A stretch of 64,000 nt of DNA from positions 231,191-295,190 of the forward strand of contig CAKOSX010000002.1 of NCBI GenBank assembly GCA_934119935.1. The letters run 5' to 3'. This stretch comes from an uncultured Clostridia bacterium (lineage in GTDB: Bacteria > Bacillota > Clostridia > TANB77 > CAG-508). The translations under genes were made by a program, and so were the position numbers. This document shows positions 35,989 to 44,585 of the stretch, piece after piece. The notes beneath the pieces were generated by a model, which was given only the letters and a program-made list of their open reading frames with translations, ran no database searches and was not told where the DNA came from. Position 1 is the first letter of the stretch. Each line of letters opens with the position of its first letter.

Positions 35989-37566
35989 ATGAAAACGAAA
36001 GAAATGAAAGGAATAACCCTAGTGGCACTAGTTGTGACTATAGTAGTTTTGTTAATTCTGGCCGGAGTAAGTATCAATACCGTATTAGGTGATGATGGAA
36101 TAATAAAAAAGGCAAAAGAGGCTGCAGAAGCAACAAAACGAGCAAGTGCGGAAGAAGAGATGAACAGATTGGTATTAGAATATCAATTAGCATCAAATGA
36201 TGAGACATTGGAAAGTTTCTTGCAAGAGAAAGTAACAGAAGGAAGAATAGATGGAGTAATAAATAATGGAGATGGAACATTAAATGTTTCGAAGAATGGT
36301 TATACACTAACAGTAGAGAATAAAACAAAAAAAGGTAGTAGCTCAAAAGGAGATAATAATGATGATGCGGAGCCAACACTAACGGTTGGAACAGCAAAAG
36401 TCGTAGCTGATAGTACTGGAACAGGAGATGCACTTGGAGAAGCAAGCACATATTTAGGAAATACACTTTATATAACATTTTCACACTCAATAACGGGTGG
36501 AACAACAACTGTAGAACCATCAATACCATATGCAGTAACAGCAAATGGAACATATAAATTTACAGTAACAGGAACTGTAAATGGGAAAAGTTATACAAAA
36601 GAAGTAAGCGTAACAGTAAATCAATTTAAAGATACATACGAATATATGGATAAAAACACAGAAGTAACATATCCAGATGGTAAAGTATGGGTTCCAGAAG
36701 GCTTTAAGATTGCAGATGATTCATCAGATAATATACAAGGTGGAGTAGTAATAGAAGATAAAGATGGCAACCAATTTGTGTGGGTGCCAGTAGATAAAAT
36801 AGATGATTATAAGAGAACGGCGTATTCAACAAATGTTGAAACAAAAGAAACAGATACTACAACAAATTCAATAAAAATAAGACGTGGCAATAGTGACGTT
36901 ACGGAAGGGGGACCAGATGAGTATTATGCAGAAGCGTTACCAGACGATGAAAAAACGAGTGTGACAACATACAAAGGGTTTTATATAGGAAGATATGAAG
37001 CAGGAAATAAAGAAAGCACAGAAGCAAAAAAATACAGAAGCCAGCGTGATCGACCAAAAACAAAAACAGTAACAATAAAGAAAGGACAAGCGCCGTACAA
37101 TTATGTAGCAAAATCAGAAGCTGCTTCTTTGGCGGAAGGTTTTGCAACGCAACAAAAATATAGTGAAAATATAAAAACAAAGTTAGTAAGTAGTTATGCA
37201 TGGGATACAACAATAGCATTTATGCAAAAAGCAAATAGTGATTATGGAAATAGCTCAGAAGAGGGAAATTATTATAATACAACATTTTCTTATACAGAAT
37301 TAAACGGAGAAATCAAGACAAAGGAAAGTGGTTCAGGCGTATTAGTTCCAACAGGACAAACTACACCGGTATGTAATATTTATGACATGGGAGGAAATGT
37401 ATCGGAAATAACAAGTGAGGGGAATACCTTGATTAGTGCAGTGAACCATGTTACCATATGTGGTGGAAATTATAGCTTAAGTTATAAGAGTTACCCTGCA
37501 GGTATGCGTTTTTATATGATAAGTGTATATTATTACTTCGGATTCAGAATTGCTTTATTTTTGTAA
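35989..37566 (+). CDS. Type IV prepilin-like protein with FGE/C-type-lectin-like C-terminal domain (A)
   Basis: The 525-residue product has a class III prepilin leader: KGITLVAL, with cleavage expected after the Gly, then a hydrophobic helix to about residue 33. An Ig-like beta domain spans about residues 125-215. The C-terminal domain (about 235-525) has the formylglycine-generating-enzyme/C-type-lectin-like markers YKGFYIGRYEAGN, SYAWDTTIAFMQ, CNIYDMGGNVSEIT and GFRIALFL at the end. Expected location is cell surface or pseudopilus. Bases 36064-36746 are identical to the next gene, after which the C-terminal ends diverge. It is preceded by candidate inverton 1. Confidence 0.8.
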   Translation: MKTKEMKGITLVALVVTIVVLLILAGVSINTVLGDDGIIKKAKEAAEATKRASAEEEMNRLVLEYQLASNDETLESFLQEKVTEGRIDGVINNGDGTLNVSKNGYTLTVENKTKKGSSSKGDNNDDAEPTLTVGTAKVVADSTGTGDALGEASTYLGNTLYITFSHSITGGTTTVEPSIPYAVTANGTYKFTVTGTVNGKSYTKEVSVTVNQFKDTYEYMDKNTEVTYPDGKVWVPEGFKIADDSSDNIQGGVVIEDKDGNQFVWVPVDKIDDYKRTAYSTNVETKETDTTTNSIKIRRGNSDVTEGGPDEYYAEALPDDEKTSVTTYKGFYIGRYEAGNKESTEAKKYRSQRDRPKTKTVTIKKGQAPYNYVAKSEAASLAEGFATQQKYSENIKTKLVSSYAWDTTIAFMQKANSDYGNSSEEGNYYNTTFSYTELNGEIKTKESGSGVLVPTGQTTPVCNIYDMGGNVSEITSEGNTLISAVNHVTICGGNYSLSYKSYPAGMRFYMISVYYYFGFRIALFL

Positions 37567-37617
37567 ATAAGTGCAATAGATGCTTGAAATAAAGCTGTAA
37601 AAGATATAAAAGGAAGT

Positions 37618-37816
37618 CCTTAAGTAATGTACTTAGGGACTTTATATATATCGTGATAATATCATAAAAAAGTTATTATATCAAGGGTTTAATGCATAAA
37701 ATATGAAATGATATATTTCTGAAATTCACTTGTAATTTTGTTGCAACAATACGTCAATTATACTATTTATAAGCTTTTTCTCGAATTTTAATAAACCTTA
37801 AGTACATTACTTAAGG
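37618..37816. promoter_or_regulatory. Candidate invertible promoter unit 2
   Basis: CCTTAAGTAATGTACTTA (37618-37635) and TAAGTACATTACTTAAGG (37799-37816) are an 18-bp perfect inverted repeat around about 163 bases. TTGTTG (37738-37743), 17 bases and TATACT (37761-37766) form a good promoter towards the 37842 gene. The interior is clearly related to unit 1 (ATATCAAG, AAATGATA, TGTAATTTTG in the same order). Confidence 0.6.
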
Positions 37817-37841
37817 ATTGCTAAAGGAAGGAATAAAGTAA

Positions 37842-39422
37842 ATGAAAAAGTTACAAGAGAAAAAATATAAAAGTGGAATAACCTTAATAGCACTTGCTAT
37901 TACAGTAGTGGTGTTAATCATTCTAGCAGGAGTAAGTATCAATACCGTATTAGGTGATGATGGAATAATAAAAAAGGCAAAAGAGGCTGCAGAAGCAACA
38001 AAACGAGCAAGTGCGGAAGAAGAGATGAACAGATTGGTATTAGAATATCAATTAGCATCAAATGATGAGACATTGGAAAGTTTCTTGCAAGAGAAAGTAA
38101 CAGAAGGAAGAATAGATGGAGTAATAAATAATGGAGATGGAACATTAAATGTTTCGAAGAATGGTTATACACTAACAGTAGAGAATAAAACAAAAAAAGG
38201 TAGTAGCTCAAAAGGAGATAATAATGATGATGCGGAGCCAACACTAACGGTTGGAACAGCAAAAGTCGTAGCTGATAGTACTGGAACAGGAGATGCACTT
38301 GGAGAAGCAAGCACATATTTAGGAAATACACTTTATATAACATTTTCACACTCAATAACGGGTGGAACAACAACTGTAGAACCATCAATACCATATGCAG
38401 TAACAGCAAATGGAACATATAAATTTACAGTAACAGGAACTGTAAATGGGAAAAGTTATACAAAAGAAGTAAGCGTAACAGTAAATCAATTTAAAGATAC
38501 ATACGAATATATGGATAAAAACACAGAAGTAACATATCCAGATGGTAAAGTATGGGTTCCAGAAGGCTTTAAGATTGCAGATGATTCATCAGATAATATA
38601 CAAGGTGGAGTGGTAATAGAAGATAAAGACGGAAACCAATTTGTGTGGGTGCCAGTAGATACAATAGATAATTATAAGAGAACTTCTTATTTGTACAATT
38701 CATCTTATCCATATGAACTATGCTCAGAGGATTTGCCAGAAGATGAAAAAACAAGTGTAGAAAAATATAAAGGATTTTATATAGGAAGATATGAAGCAGG
38801 AGATAAAGAAAGTACAGAAGCAAAAACATTAAGAAGTTCAAATGATGTAACAAAAACAGTAACAATAAAGAAAGGTCAAGCTCCATACAATTATGTAACG
38901 CCTGAAGAAGCTATTTCTTTAGCAGAAGGTTTTGCAAAGCAGCAAAAATATAGTGAAAATATAAAAACAAAGTTAGTAAGTAGCTATGCATGGGATACAA
39001 CGATATCATTTATACAAAAGACCGTAAACGATTATGCCAATAATTCCCCACAAGGAAATTATATGAACACAAGAATTGAATATATAGATATAACAGGAGA
39101 AAGCAAATCAACGTGGGGGATAGGAATATTAATTCCAACAGGACTAACTACTTCAGTATGTAATATTTATGATATGGGAGGAAATGTAGAAGAGTGGACG
39201 ACGGAGAAATATTTGCCACACTATATAGTGGAAGTGCCGCCTGTGGAGGGAACTGAGGATGGAAACACAACTACTCCTACAAAAAAGTATAACGCATGTC
39301 GAGGAGGAAATTTTGGTAATATGAATCCGAATGACCCTAGTGGTGGTGCTGCAGGGTGCCGTAGATGGGATAAAGATGAGGCAAAGAAAAATATCGGATT
39401 CAGAGTTTCTTTATTTTTGTAG
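37842..39422 (+). CDS. Type IV prepilin-like protein with FGE/C-type-lectin-like C-terminal domain (B)
   Basis: The 526-residue product has a prepilin leader (SGITLIALAITVVVLIILAG) and the same middle as its upstream neighbour. Its own C-terminal domain has YKGFYIGRYEAGD, SYAWDTTISFIQ, NIYDMGGNVEEWTTE, CRGGNFGN and GFRVSLFL. GGNVEEWT ... RGGNF ... GFR is the formylglycine-generating-sulfatase fold signature, a fold also used by C-type-lectin-like display proteins. The catalytic Cys pair of true FGE enzymes is not evident, so a binding role is more likely. It starts behind AAGGAAGG and is preceded by candidate inverton 2. Confidence 0.82.
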   Translation: MKKLQEKKYKSGITLIALAITVVVLIILAGVSINTVLGDDGIIKKAKEAAEATKRASAEEEMNRLVLEYQLASNDETLESFLQEKVTEGRIDGVINNGDGTLNVSKNGYTLTVENKTKKGSSSKGDNNDDAEPTLTVGTAKVVADSTGTGDALGEASTYLGNTLYITFSHSITGGTTTVEPSIPYAVTANGTYKFTVTGTVNGKSYTKEVSVTVNQFKDTYEYMDKNTEVTYPDGKVWVPEGFKIADDSSDNIQGGVVIEDKDGNQFVWVPVDTIDNYKRTSYLYNSSYPYELCSEDLPEDEKTSVEKYKGFYIGRYEAGDKESTEAKTLRSSNDVTKTVTIKKGQAPYNYVTPEEAISLAEGFAKQQKYSENIKTKLVSSYAWDTTISFIQKTVNDYANNSPQGNYMNTRIEYIDITGESKSTWGIGILIPTGLTTSVCNIYDMGGNVEEWTTEKYLPHYIVEVPPVEGTEDGNTTTPTKKYNACRGGNFGNMNPNDPSGGAAGCRRWDKDEAKKNIGFRVSLFL

Positions 39423-39659
39423 ACAAGTGTAATAGTACAATAATTAACAGTAAAATAAACCTAATTTGTTAGATAAAGTTTAACAGGTTAGGTTTCTTTT
39501 TTAGCAATAGAATTTAATTAAAATAATTGGTAAAGATAGGATTAATAAGTTTAAATAAAAAAATAAAACAATATGTTTTAATACAAAATAAGGAATTATT
39601 ATCTCATGAGTGATATAAAGATACTATAAAAACTATGTAGGAAAAGGACGGAACAAAAA

Positions 39660-40613
39660 ATGTTGTTATTAACAAAACAATTAAAAGGAGTAAGAGAGAT
39701 TATAGTATCAAGAAAAAGAAAAAAAAATTTTAGAGTGGTTACAGAGGAATGGCTTAAATATAAGAAAAATACTGTAAAGAAATCTACGTATTACAATTAT
39801 TCATATAGTGTTGAGAAATATCTATATCCTAAATTTGCAGACCAAGATATTACCAAAATAAAAGACTATAATGATTTTATAGAAAAACTTACAGATACAC
39901 TGGCACCTAAAACTGTAAGAGATATTATTACGAAATTAAAGGAGATAATAAATTTTTACGAGGAAGAACATAATACAAAGTTAAACATAAAAAAGATGAG
40001 TTTGCCTAAAATGAACAAAAAAGGAATACAAATTTTATCAAATAAAGAGAAACAAAAATTAGAAAAATATTGCATACAGCAAAATGATTTAAAATCATTG
40101 GGAATATTAATATGTTTAAATACTGGACTAAGAGTTGGAGAAGTTTGTGCTTTGAGATGGGAAAACGTTGACTTTGAAACTAGAAGAATACATGTAGAAA
40201 AGACTATAGAAAGAATATATTCAAAAGAAGAAAACAAAACAATAGTTATTATAGATACACCAAAATCAATAACATCAGTAAGGACTATTCCTATAAATAG
40301 CAAATTATATAATATTTTAAAACAGATAAGAGGAAAGAGTAAAAAAACTGATTTTGTATTAGCAGGCTCGAGTGAACACTATGTAGAACCAAGAAATTAT
40401 CAATATCATTTTAAAGAAATTTTAAAAAGAAGCAAAGTAAAAAAATATAAATTTCACACTTTAAGACATACATTCGCAACAAATTGTATAGAGGCGGGAA
40501 TGGATATAAAATCCTTGAGTGAAATATTAGGACATGCAGATGTAAGCATAACATTAAATATATATGTACATTCATCTGACAAAATAAAAAGAAAATATTT
40601 AGAAAAGATATAA
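39660..40613 (+). CDS. Tyrosine recombinase (phage-integrase family)
   Basis: The 317-residue product has an N-terminal core-binding (SAM-like) domain (EEWLKYKKNTVKKSTYYNY) and a C-terminal catalytic domain. It has Arg in TGLRVGEVCALRWENVD, His-x-x-Arg in FHTLRHTFATNC, His in LGHADVSITLNIY, and the nucleophile Tyr in NIYVH. All catalytic residues are seen. No prophage or transposon genes and no att-like direct repeats were found beside it, but it lies between candidate invertible units 2 and 3. A DNA-invertase role is therefore inferred. Confidence 0.9.
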   Translation: MLLLTKQLKGVREIIVSRKRKKNFRVVTEEWLKYKKNTVKKSTYYNYSYSVEKYLYPKFADQDITKIKDYNDFIEKLTDTLAPKTVRDIITKLKEIINFYEEEHNTKLNIKKMSLPKMNKKGIQILSNKEKQKLEKYCIQQNDLKSLGILICLNTGLRVGEVCALRWENVDFETRRIHVEKTIERIYSKEENKTIVIIDTPKSITSVRTIPINSKLYNILKQIRGKSKKTDFVLAGSSEHYVEPRNYQYHFKEILKRSKVKKYKFHTLRHTFATNCIEAGMDIKSLSEILGHADVSITLNIYVHSSDKIKRKYLEKI

Positions 40614-40654
40614 ACTAAAAATTAATAATAGTTTGACATCTTTATTGCAAAATA

Positions 40655-40691
40655 AAAAAACTGATCGATAATAAAAAATGGTCAGTTTTTT
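40655..40691 (+). terminator. Terminator of the recombinase gene, touching an inverted-repeat arm
   Basis: AAAAAACTGATC pairs with GGTCAGTTTTTT (one G-T pair). Its T run overlaps the left arm of candidate inverton 3. Confidence 0.8.
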
Positions 40692-40891
40692 CCTTAAGTA
40701 TTAAACTTGATGCTTCATAATTAAGTTAATAATAACATTTCAAGTCAGCAATTTCAATAGCTCCAGATTATTTTAAAAAAAATGATACACAATTGTAAAT
40801 ATACTGTAATTTTTGTAACATTTAATAAAAAGCTAGGCACAAGCTACATTAAAGATATCTTTTTGTCATTAATTTTAATACTTAAGGAAAA
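40688..40891. promoter_or_regulatory. Candidate invertible promoter unit 3
   Basis: TTTTCCTTAAGTATTAAA (40688-40705) and TTTAATACTTAAGGAAAA (40874-40891) are an exact 18-bp inverted repeat around 168 bases. Unlike in units 1 and 2 the arms are not self-palindromic, so a simple hairpin role is less likely. The interior shares AAATGATACA (from 40780) and CTGTAAT-TTTTG with the other units at nearly the same distance from the right arm. The right arm ends 19 bases before the ATG at 40911. Confidence 0.65.
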
Positions 40892-40910
40892 TGTAATGGA
40901 GGAAAAGGAA

Positions 40911-41894
40911 ATGGATGGTAGAGACATTGCAAAAAAAGAATTTATAGAAAGAATGGTAAGTGAAGGTGGACTAAATCCTAAATTTCTGGAACATAAAAGT
41001 GCATATGATAAATTGGCAGATATAGTTGGCTCGTATGTTAAATTAGTAGGTGACAAATATACAGTCACAATATCTCCATCTGAGTTAGTACAAGATGGTA
41101 GTGTATGTCAAAAAGTTGCAACAGCTAAAAATAATACAGTAATATATACAGAAAAAAGACAAAATACATATATGTCAATTGATAATAATAACATACTACA
41201 TGAAACATTAGATATAAAAGAACAAACATCTTATTCTGGAAAAGACACATATAATTTAGAGGAATATAGAAGAGAAAGTGCGTACAATCAAGAAGGACTG
41301 GAAATGGAATCAACAGAAAAAAGTTTATATGGAGGAGTATCAAAACATCCTAAACTAAGTTCATATGGAGATAAAACACCTTTCTATGATTTTACTGAAT
41401 TACTTAATAACCGTGCGGAACTTTCACAACATCCTATTACAGAAAGTGTAACTATGACAAAAAGAAATAAAGATTTAGTAACTGCTTTTGTCGAAAGAGA
41501 AGAAACTACATTTACTATTAGCGGGCAAATCAAAGAAAAGGATGCTGGTTATATAAAATTGGGAGATACAAGATATTCTACATTAAATGGATATGCTAAC
41601 CTTATAGGTAAAGGTGAAAAATTGAATGAATATAACATTTCAAATCCAGTAATTAGTTTACCAAAAGATCCTGATGATTATAAAAAGGAAGTAAAACAAT
41701 TAAGAAAAGACTATATAGAATATAATCCAGAAGGAGTCGTAGCACAAGCTATAATGAGCCAAGAACTTGAAAAAAAGGTTGGAAAAGAAAAATTAGCAGA
41801 AATATCAAAAGATGGTGTAACATATATGGAGAGAGCATACCAAAAATTACAAGATTTGCAAAGAGAAAGAGAAGACAATCAAATGGAAAGATAA
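40911..41894 (+). CDS. Unknown soluble protein, first gene of an operon behind inverton 3
   Basis: ATG 40911 follows GGAGG by eight bases. An ATG at 40896 with AAGGA (in the inverted-repeat arm) is possible and would add five residues. The product of 327 residues has no signal or membrane helix. It is polar, with FLEHKSAYDKLADIVG near the start, a Thr/Lys-rich middle (ITESVTMTKRNKDLVTAFVE) and a charged helical end. The family is not recognised. Two more unknown genes follow, the first a paralogue of the 4480 gene. Confidence 0.65.
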   Translation: MDGRDIAKKEFIERMVSEGGLNPKFLEHKSAYDKLADIVGSYVKLVGDKYTVTISPSELVQDGSVCQKVATAKNNTVIYTEKRQNTYMSIDNNNILHETLDIKEQTSYSGKDTYNLEEYRRESAYNQEGLEMESTEKSLYGGVSKHPKLSSYGDKTPFYDFTELLNNRAELSQHPITESVTMTKRNKDLVTAFVEREETTFTISGQIKEKDAGYIKLGDTRYSTLNGYANLIGKGEKLNEYNISNPVISLPKDPDDYKKEVKQLRKDYIEYNPEGVVAQAIMSQELEKKVGKEKLAEISKDGVTYMERAYQKLQDLQREREDNQMER

Positions 41895-41990
41895 GAGCTA
41901 AAAAAGAAACACTAATTAGAAATGTTAAGATATTAAAAAGTATAAAATTATATTCTATAAATAACATATGAAAAATAAGGAGGGAACACA

Positions 41991-42461
41991 GTGGAAAATG
42001 AATTTAAGAAAAGAATTTCTGAAGTTCTTTATATATTAGAACATTCAGAAAAAGATATAGTTGATAAGATACCACCAAAGTTTATGGAACTAATGAAAAA
42101 GAATAAAGCAGATGGGTATAATGTCAACATAAATTATGAAGATGAAAAATGGGCAGACAAATTACCAAATGATACGAAAGGTCTACTTGCTTTAATATAT
42201 AGAGATTATATTGCTGATAAAGACGAAAGAGAAACTCTTATTTTGCTAGAAAAACAGGAAGAAATAGAACGTAGAAAAAAGCAAGAAGAAAAATATGATG
42301 TAAAAAAATTATTTAAACAAAACCAAAAACCAACAAATGAAAGATTACAAGAAGAAGCCATTCAAGAAGTTCAAAATGCGTTAATGGTAATAAAAGAAGA
42401 AAAATGGTACGAAAGAATAGTAAACAAAATTAAAGAATTTTTTGGAATTAGACATAAATAG
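41991..42461 (+). CDS. Unknown protein, paralogue of the 4480 gene
   Basis: The start at 41991 follows AAGGAGGG and is a GTG. The 156-residue product shares the IPPKFMELMKKNK, GYNVNI, LLALIYRDY and C-terminal NKIKEFF pattern with the 4480 product. It has a Lys/Glu-rich helix in the middle and no membrane segment. Function is unknown. It is the second gene of a three-gene operon. Confidence 0.65.
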   Translation: MENEFKKRISEVLYILEHSEKDIVDKIPPKFMELMKKNKADGYNVNINYEDEKWADKLPNDTKGLLALIYRDYIADKDERETLILLEKQEEIERRKKQEEKYDVKKLFKQNQKPTNERLQEEAIQEVQNALMVIKEEKWYERIVNKIKEFFGIRHK

Positions 42462-42476
42462 TATGGAGGGGAAAAT

Positions 42477-43046
42477 ATGTCAACAGAGGCAAAAGCAAAA
42501 GAATTAGGCGAATATTGTGGAATGGAAGAATTGAAAGAACAATATTTTTATTTAAGAGAAAGATGCAAAAACTATGCTGCTGAAGTAAAAAAGGATAAAT
42601 ATGCTATTCAGTATACAGAACAAAACCTAAAATCAGATAGTTATTATTTAGCTAGTAATAGCTTTACAATAAATCCTAAAAAAGTGTTGACTAATATTTC
42701 ATATAGAAGAAGTATTTCGGCACAAAAAAGATTACTAAAGATTAAAAAAATGAATTTAAAACAGGACAAGCAAGCCTATAAAGAATATGTTAGAAAAAGG
42801 GATGAGATTGTAAAGAAAATTGCCAAAATACATGAAGAAAAGAAAGATGAAATTCAAAAAGGAAAAGAAGCAAAGGCTAAAGAGTTAGGAGATAGAATTA
42901 GAGAAACTCCAAGTAGAATTATAGAAGGAGTAAAAGATAAAGCAAAAAATACGCTAGAGGTAGGAAAATCTTTTGTAAAAGGGATAACAGGAATAGAAAC
43001 AAAGCAGCAAAATCCAAGAGAAGTTGACGATGATGATGGAAGATAA
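42477..43046 (+). CDS. Unknown coiled-coil protein
   Basis: The 189-residue product starts behind GGAGGGG. Almost the whole chain is charged and predicted coiled coil, with two AKAKELG segments (near residues 5 and 132) and an acidic Asp-rich end. It has no signal or membrane segment. It is the last gene of the operon behind candidate inverton 3 and is followed by a terminator. The family is not recognised. Confidence 0.6.
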   Translation: MSTEAKAKELGEYCGMEELKEQYFYLRERCKNYAAEVKKDKYAIQYTEQNLKSDSYYLASNSFTINPKKVLTNISYRRSISAQKRLLKIKKMNLKQDKQAYKEYVRKRDEIVKKIAKIHEEKKDEIQKGKEAKAKELGDRIRETPSRIIEGVKDKAKNTLEVGKSFVKGITGIETKQQNPREVDDDDGR

Positions 43047-43058
43047 TATATAAACTTA

Positions 43059-43098
43059 AAATAGAATCTGGACAAATTAAAGTCTAAGTTCTATTTTT
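43059..43098 (+). terminator. Intrinsic terminator
   Basis: AAAATAGAA pairs with TTCTATTTT (43059-43067 with 43090-43098), with extra pairing in between (GGAC/GTCT). Confidence 0.7.
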
Positions 43099-43108
43099 TA
43101 TAAAAAAT

Positions 43109-43141
43109 ACATTTCGGGGACGGAGCAAAAAATGTACAAAT
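43109..43141 (+). repeat. GGGGACGGAG dispersed repeat, copy 4
   Basis: The core is at 43117-43126. The duplicated segment shared with the suf operon (35105 onward) starts exactly here. Confidence 0.8.
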
Positions 43142-43197
43142 GTTTGATGAATGAAAAAGTGCCATTGCATATGAAAAATTTATAAAATATTAAAATT

Positions 43198-43230
43198 TTC
43201 GCCCCAAAAAGGGCGTCCCTAAAGGGCGAA
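43198..43230 (+). promoter_or_regulatory. Leader hairpin before the second sufU (copy 2 of 3)
   Basis: TTCGCCC (43198-43204) pairs with GGGCGAA (43224-43230). The loop has GGGCGTCCCTA, directly before AAGAAAGGA. Confidence 0.7.
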
Positions 43231-43243
43231 GAAAGGACAAAAA

Positions 43244-43678
43244 ATGGACGATTTACAAGATGTATATAATGATTTAATAATGGAACATAGCATGAATTCA
43301 TACAACAAGAAAAAACTAGAAACTTGTGATTTGTGCGAAATGGTACATAATCCAAACTGTGGCGATGAAATAGAATTGCAAGTAAAGTTGAATGGCGACG
43401 TAATAGAGGATATGGCTTTTTCTGGACATGGATGTGCTATTTCTCAGGCATCAACGTCTATAATGATAGACACTTTAAAAGGTAAAACACTTGAAGAGGC
43501 AAAGCAAATTATAGATACTTTTATTGGAATGATAAAAAGAGAGATAACGGATGAGGAAGAACTAAAAAAGCTTGATGAAGCAATAGCTTTAAGGAATGTA
43601 TCAAATATGCCAGCAAGAGTAAAATGTGCATTACTTGCGTGGCACACATTAGAAGATATGATAGAAAAGAAAAATTAA
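43244..43678 (+). CDS. Second SufU (orphan duplicate)
   Basis: The 144-residue product differs from the suf-operon SufU at only a handful of positions (for example Val for Gly just before HNPNCGD, Asp for Asn after LNG). All three zinc Cys and the Asp are kept. The upstream about 135 bases are also copied, including a repeat of the sufS end. That shows the copy came from the suf operon by a segmental duplication of about 570 bp. No sufS is next to it. It may be functional, redundant or specialised. Confidence 0.92.
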   Translation: MDDLQDVYNDLIMEHSMNSYNKKKLETCDLCEMVHNPNCGDEIELQVKLNGDVIEDMAFSGHGCAISQASTSIMIDTLKGKTLEEAKQIIDTFIGMIKREITDEEELKKLDEAIALRNVSNMPARVKCALLAWHTLEDMIEKKN

Positions 43679-43837
43679 AGAAAAATGGGCAGGGTTGCCT
43701 ATTTTTTTGTACATTAGTAATAATATAGGATATTACCACTTACTTCAGAAGATACAAGTAAATCAGGAATAGAAAAATTAAAAATAATTAAAAATATCTC
43801 ATAAATCAAAAAAACTTGTAAAAAAATGTAAAAAAGA

Positions 43838-43866
43838 TTGACATTAAAAATCATAAATGATATATT
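43838..43866 (+). promoter_or_regulatory. Promoter of the metallopeptidase gene
   Basis: TTGACA (43838-43843), a 17-base spacer and TATATT (43861-43866). The rest of 43679-43998 is intergenic: a short T-run region at 43700 after sufU2 and an untranslated leader of about 125 bases. No gene is seen. Confidence 0.7.
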
Positions 43867-43998
43867 GAAATCAATAGTAATATCGATGTTACAGATGGTG
43901 GAAATTTTGCTAATTATAATTGTGGCTTATGTGTTTGACCACCTCTAGAAAGTAAGACTTTTTTGCTTTAAAACTAATACGAAGAAAGGGGAAATAAT

Positions 43999-44568
43999 AT
44001 GAAAATTGATACAAAAAAAATATTACTGGCAGTTATTTTAATTGCCTGTTTGATTGCGATACCATTTTCAATTAGCGCTGCTACCGCTAGATGGTATACA
44101 TACCATATTCTTAATGTATGGAGTGTGGACAGCGGTAAACATCTGGATTGGAATGGATCAACGATTTATTTATCATATTTTAAAACAGGTGTAAATACAT
44201 GGAATGCGTACAAAAGTGGAGTTATAAGAGAAGATGGAGCATTTACAATTAAAGACGTTACAATAAGCGATGTTAATGATTTTGATGACAATTCTGTTGC
44301 TGTGACTACGCAGTATCATAATGGCTCTGGAGGAAAATCTACTTCTGCAACAATTCAATTTTCGAAAACAAAAATGGAAACTTTATCAAGTATGCAAAAA
44401 ACAATCGTATGTACTCATGAGTTAGGACACACTCTTGGACTTAGTGAAAATAACGATAATGGAACATCTCCCGTTATGTATAATAATATAGCATATAATA
44501 CTTCTAACAATGTGTTACATAGTGAAGATAAATTTAATTATGATTACATGTATAATAATAAATATTAA
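43999..44568 (+). CDS. Secreted matrixin-like zinc metallopeptidase
   Basis: The 189-residue product has a signal peptide (KKILLAVILIACLIAIPFSI, cleavage near ISAA) and one catalytic domain. It has CTHELGHTLGLSEN near residue 138, the H-E-x-x-H-x-x-G core of metzincins, and SPVMYNN as Met-turn. The usual third His ligand is replaced by a Ser-Glu-Asn stretch, so zinc binding may use Glu or a neighbouring residue. It acts outside the cell. It starts behind AAAGGGG and is followed closely by the 44586 gene, likely a partner. Confidence 0.8.
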   Translation: MKIDTKKILLAVILIACLIAIPFSISAATARWYTYHILNVWSVDSGKHLDWNGSTIYLSYFKTGVNTWNAYKSGVIREDGAFTIKDVTISDVNDFDDNSVAVTTQYHNGSGGKSTSATIQFSKTKMETLSSMQKTIVCTHELGHTLGLSENNDNGTSPVMYNNIAYNTSNNVLHSEDKFNYDYMYNNKY

Positions 44569-44585
44569 AAAGGAGGCATATAATT

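Noticed and set aside
36900..39422. Diversity-generating retroelement target genes
   Set aside because: The FGE/C-type-lectin-like ends resemble DGR variable proteins, but no reverse transcriptase, template repeat or adenine-biased variable repeat pair was found in the window.
39660..43046. Prophage or integrative element around the tyrosine recombinase
   Set aside because: No phage structural, replication or conjugation genes and no att-like direct repeats were seen; neighbouring genes are surface or unknown genes.
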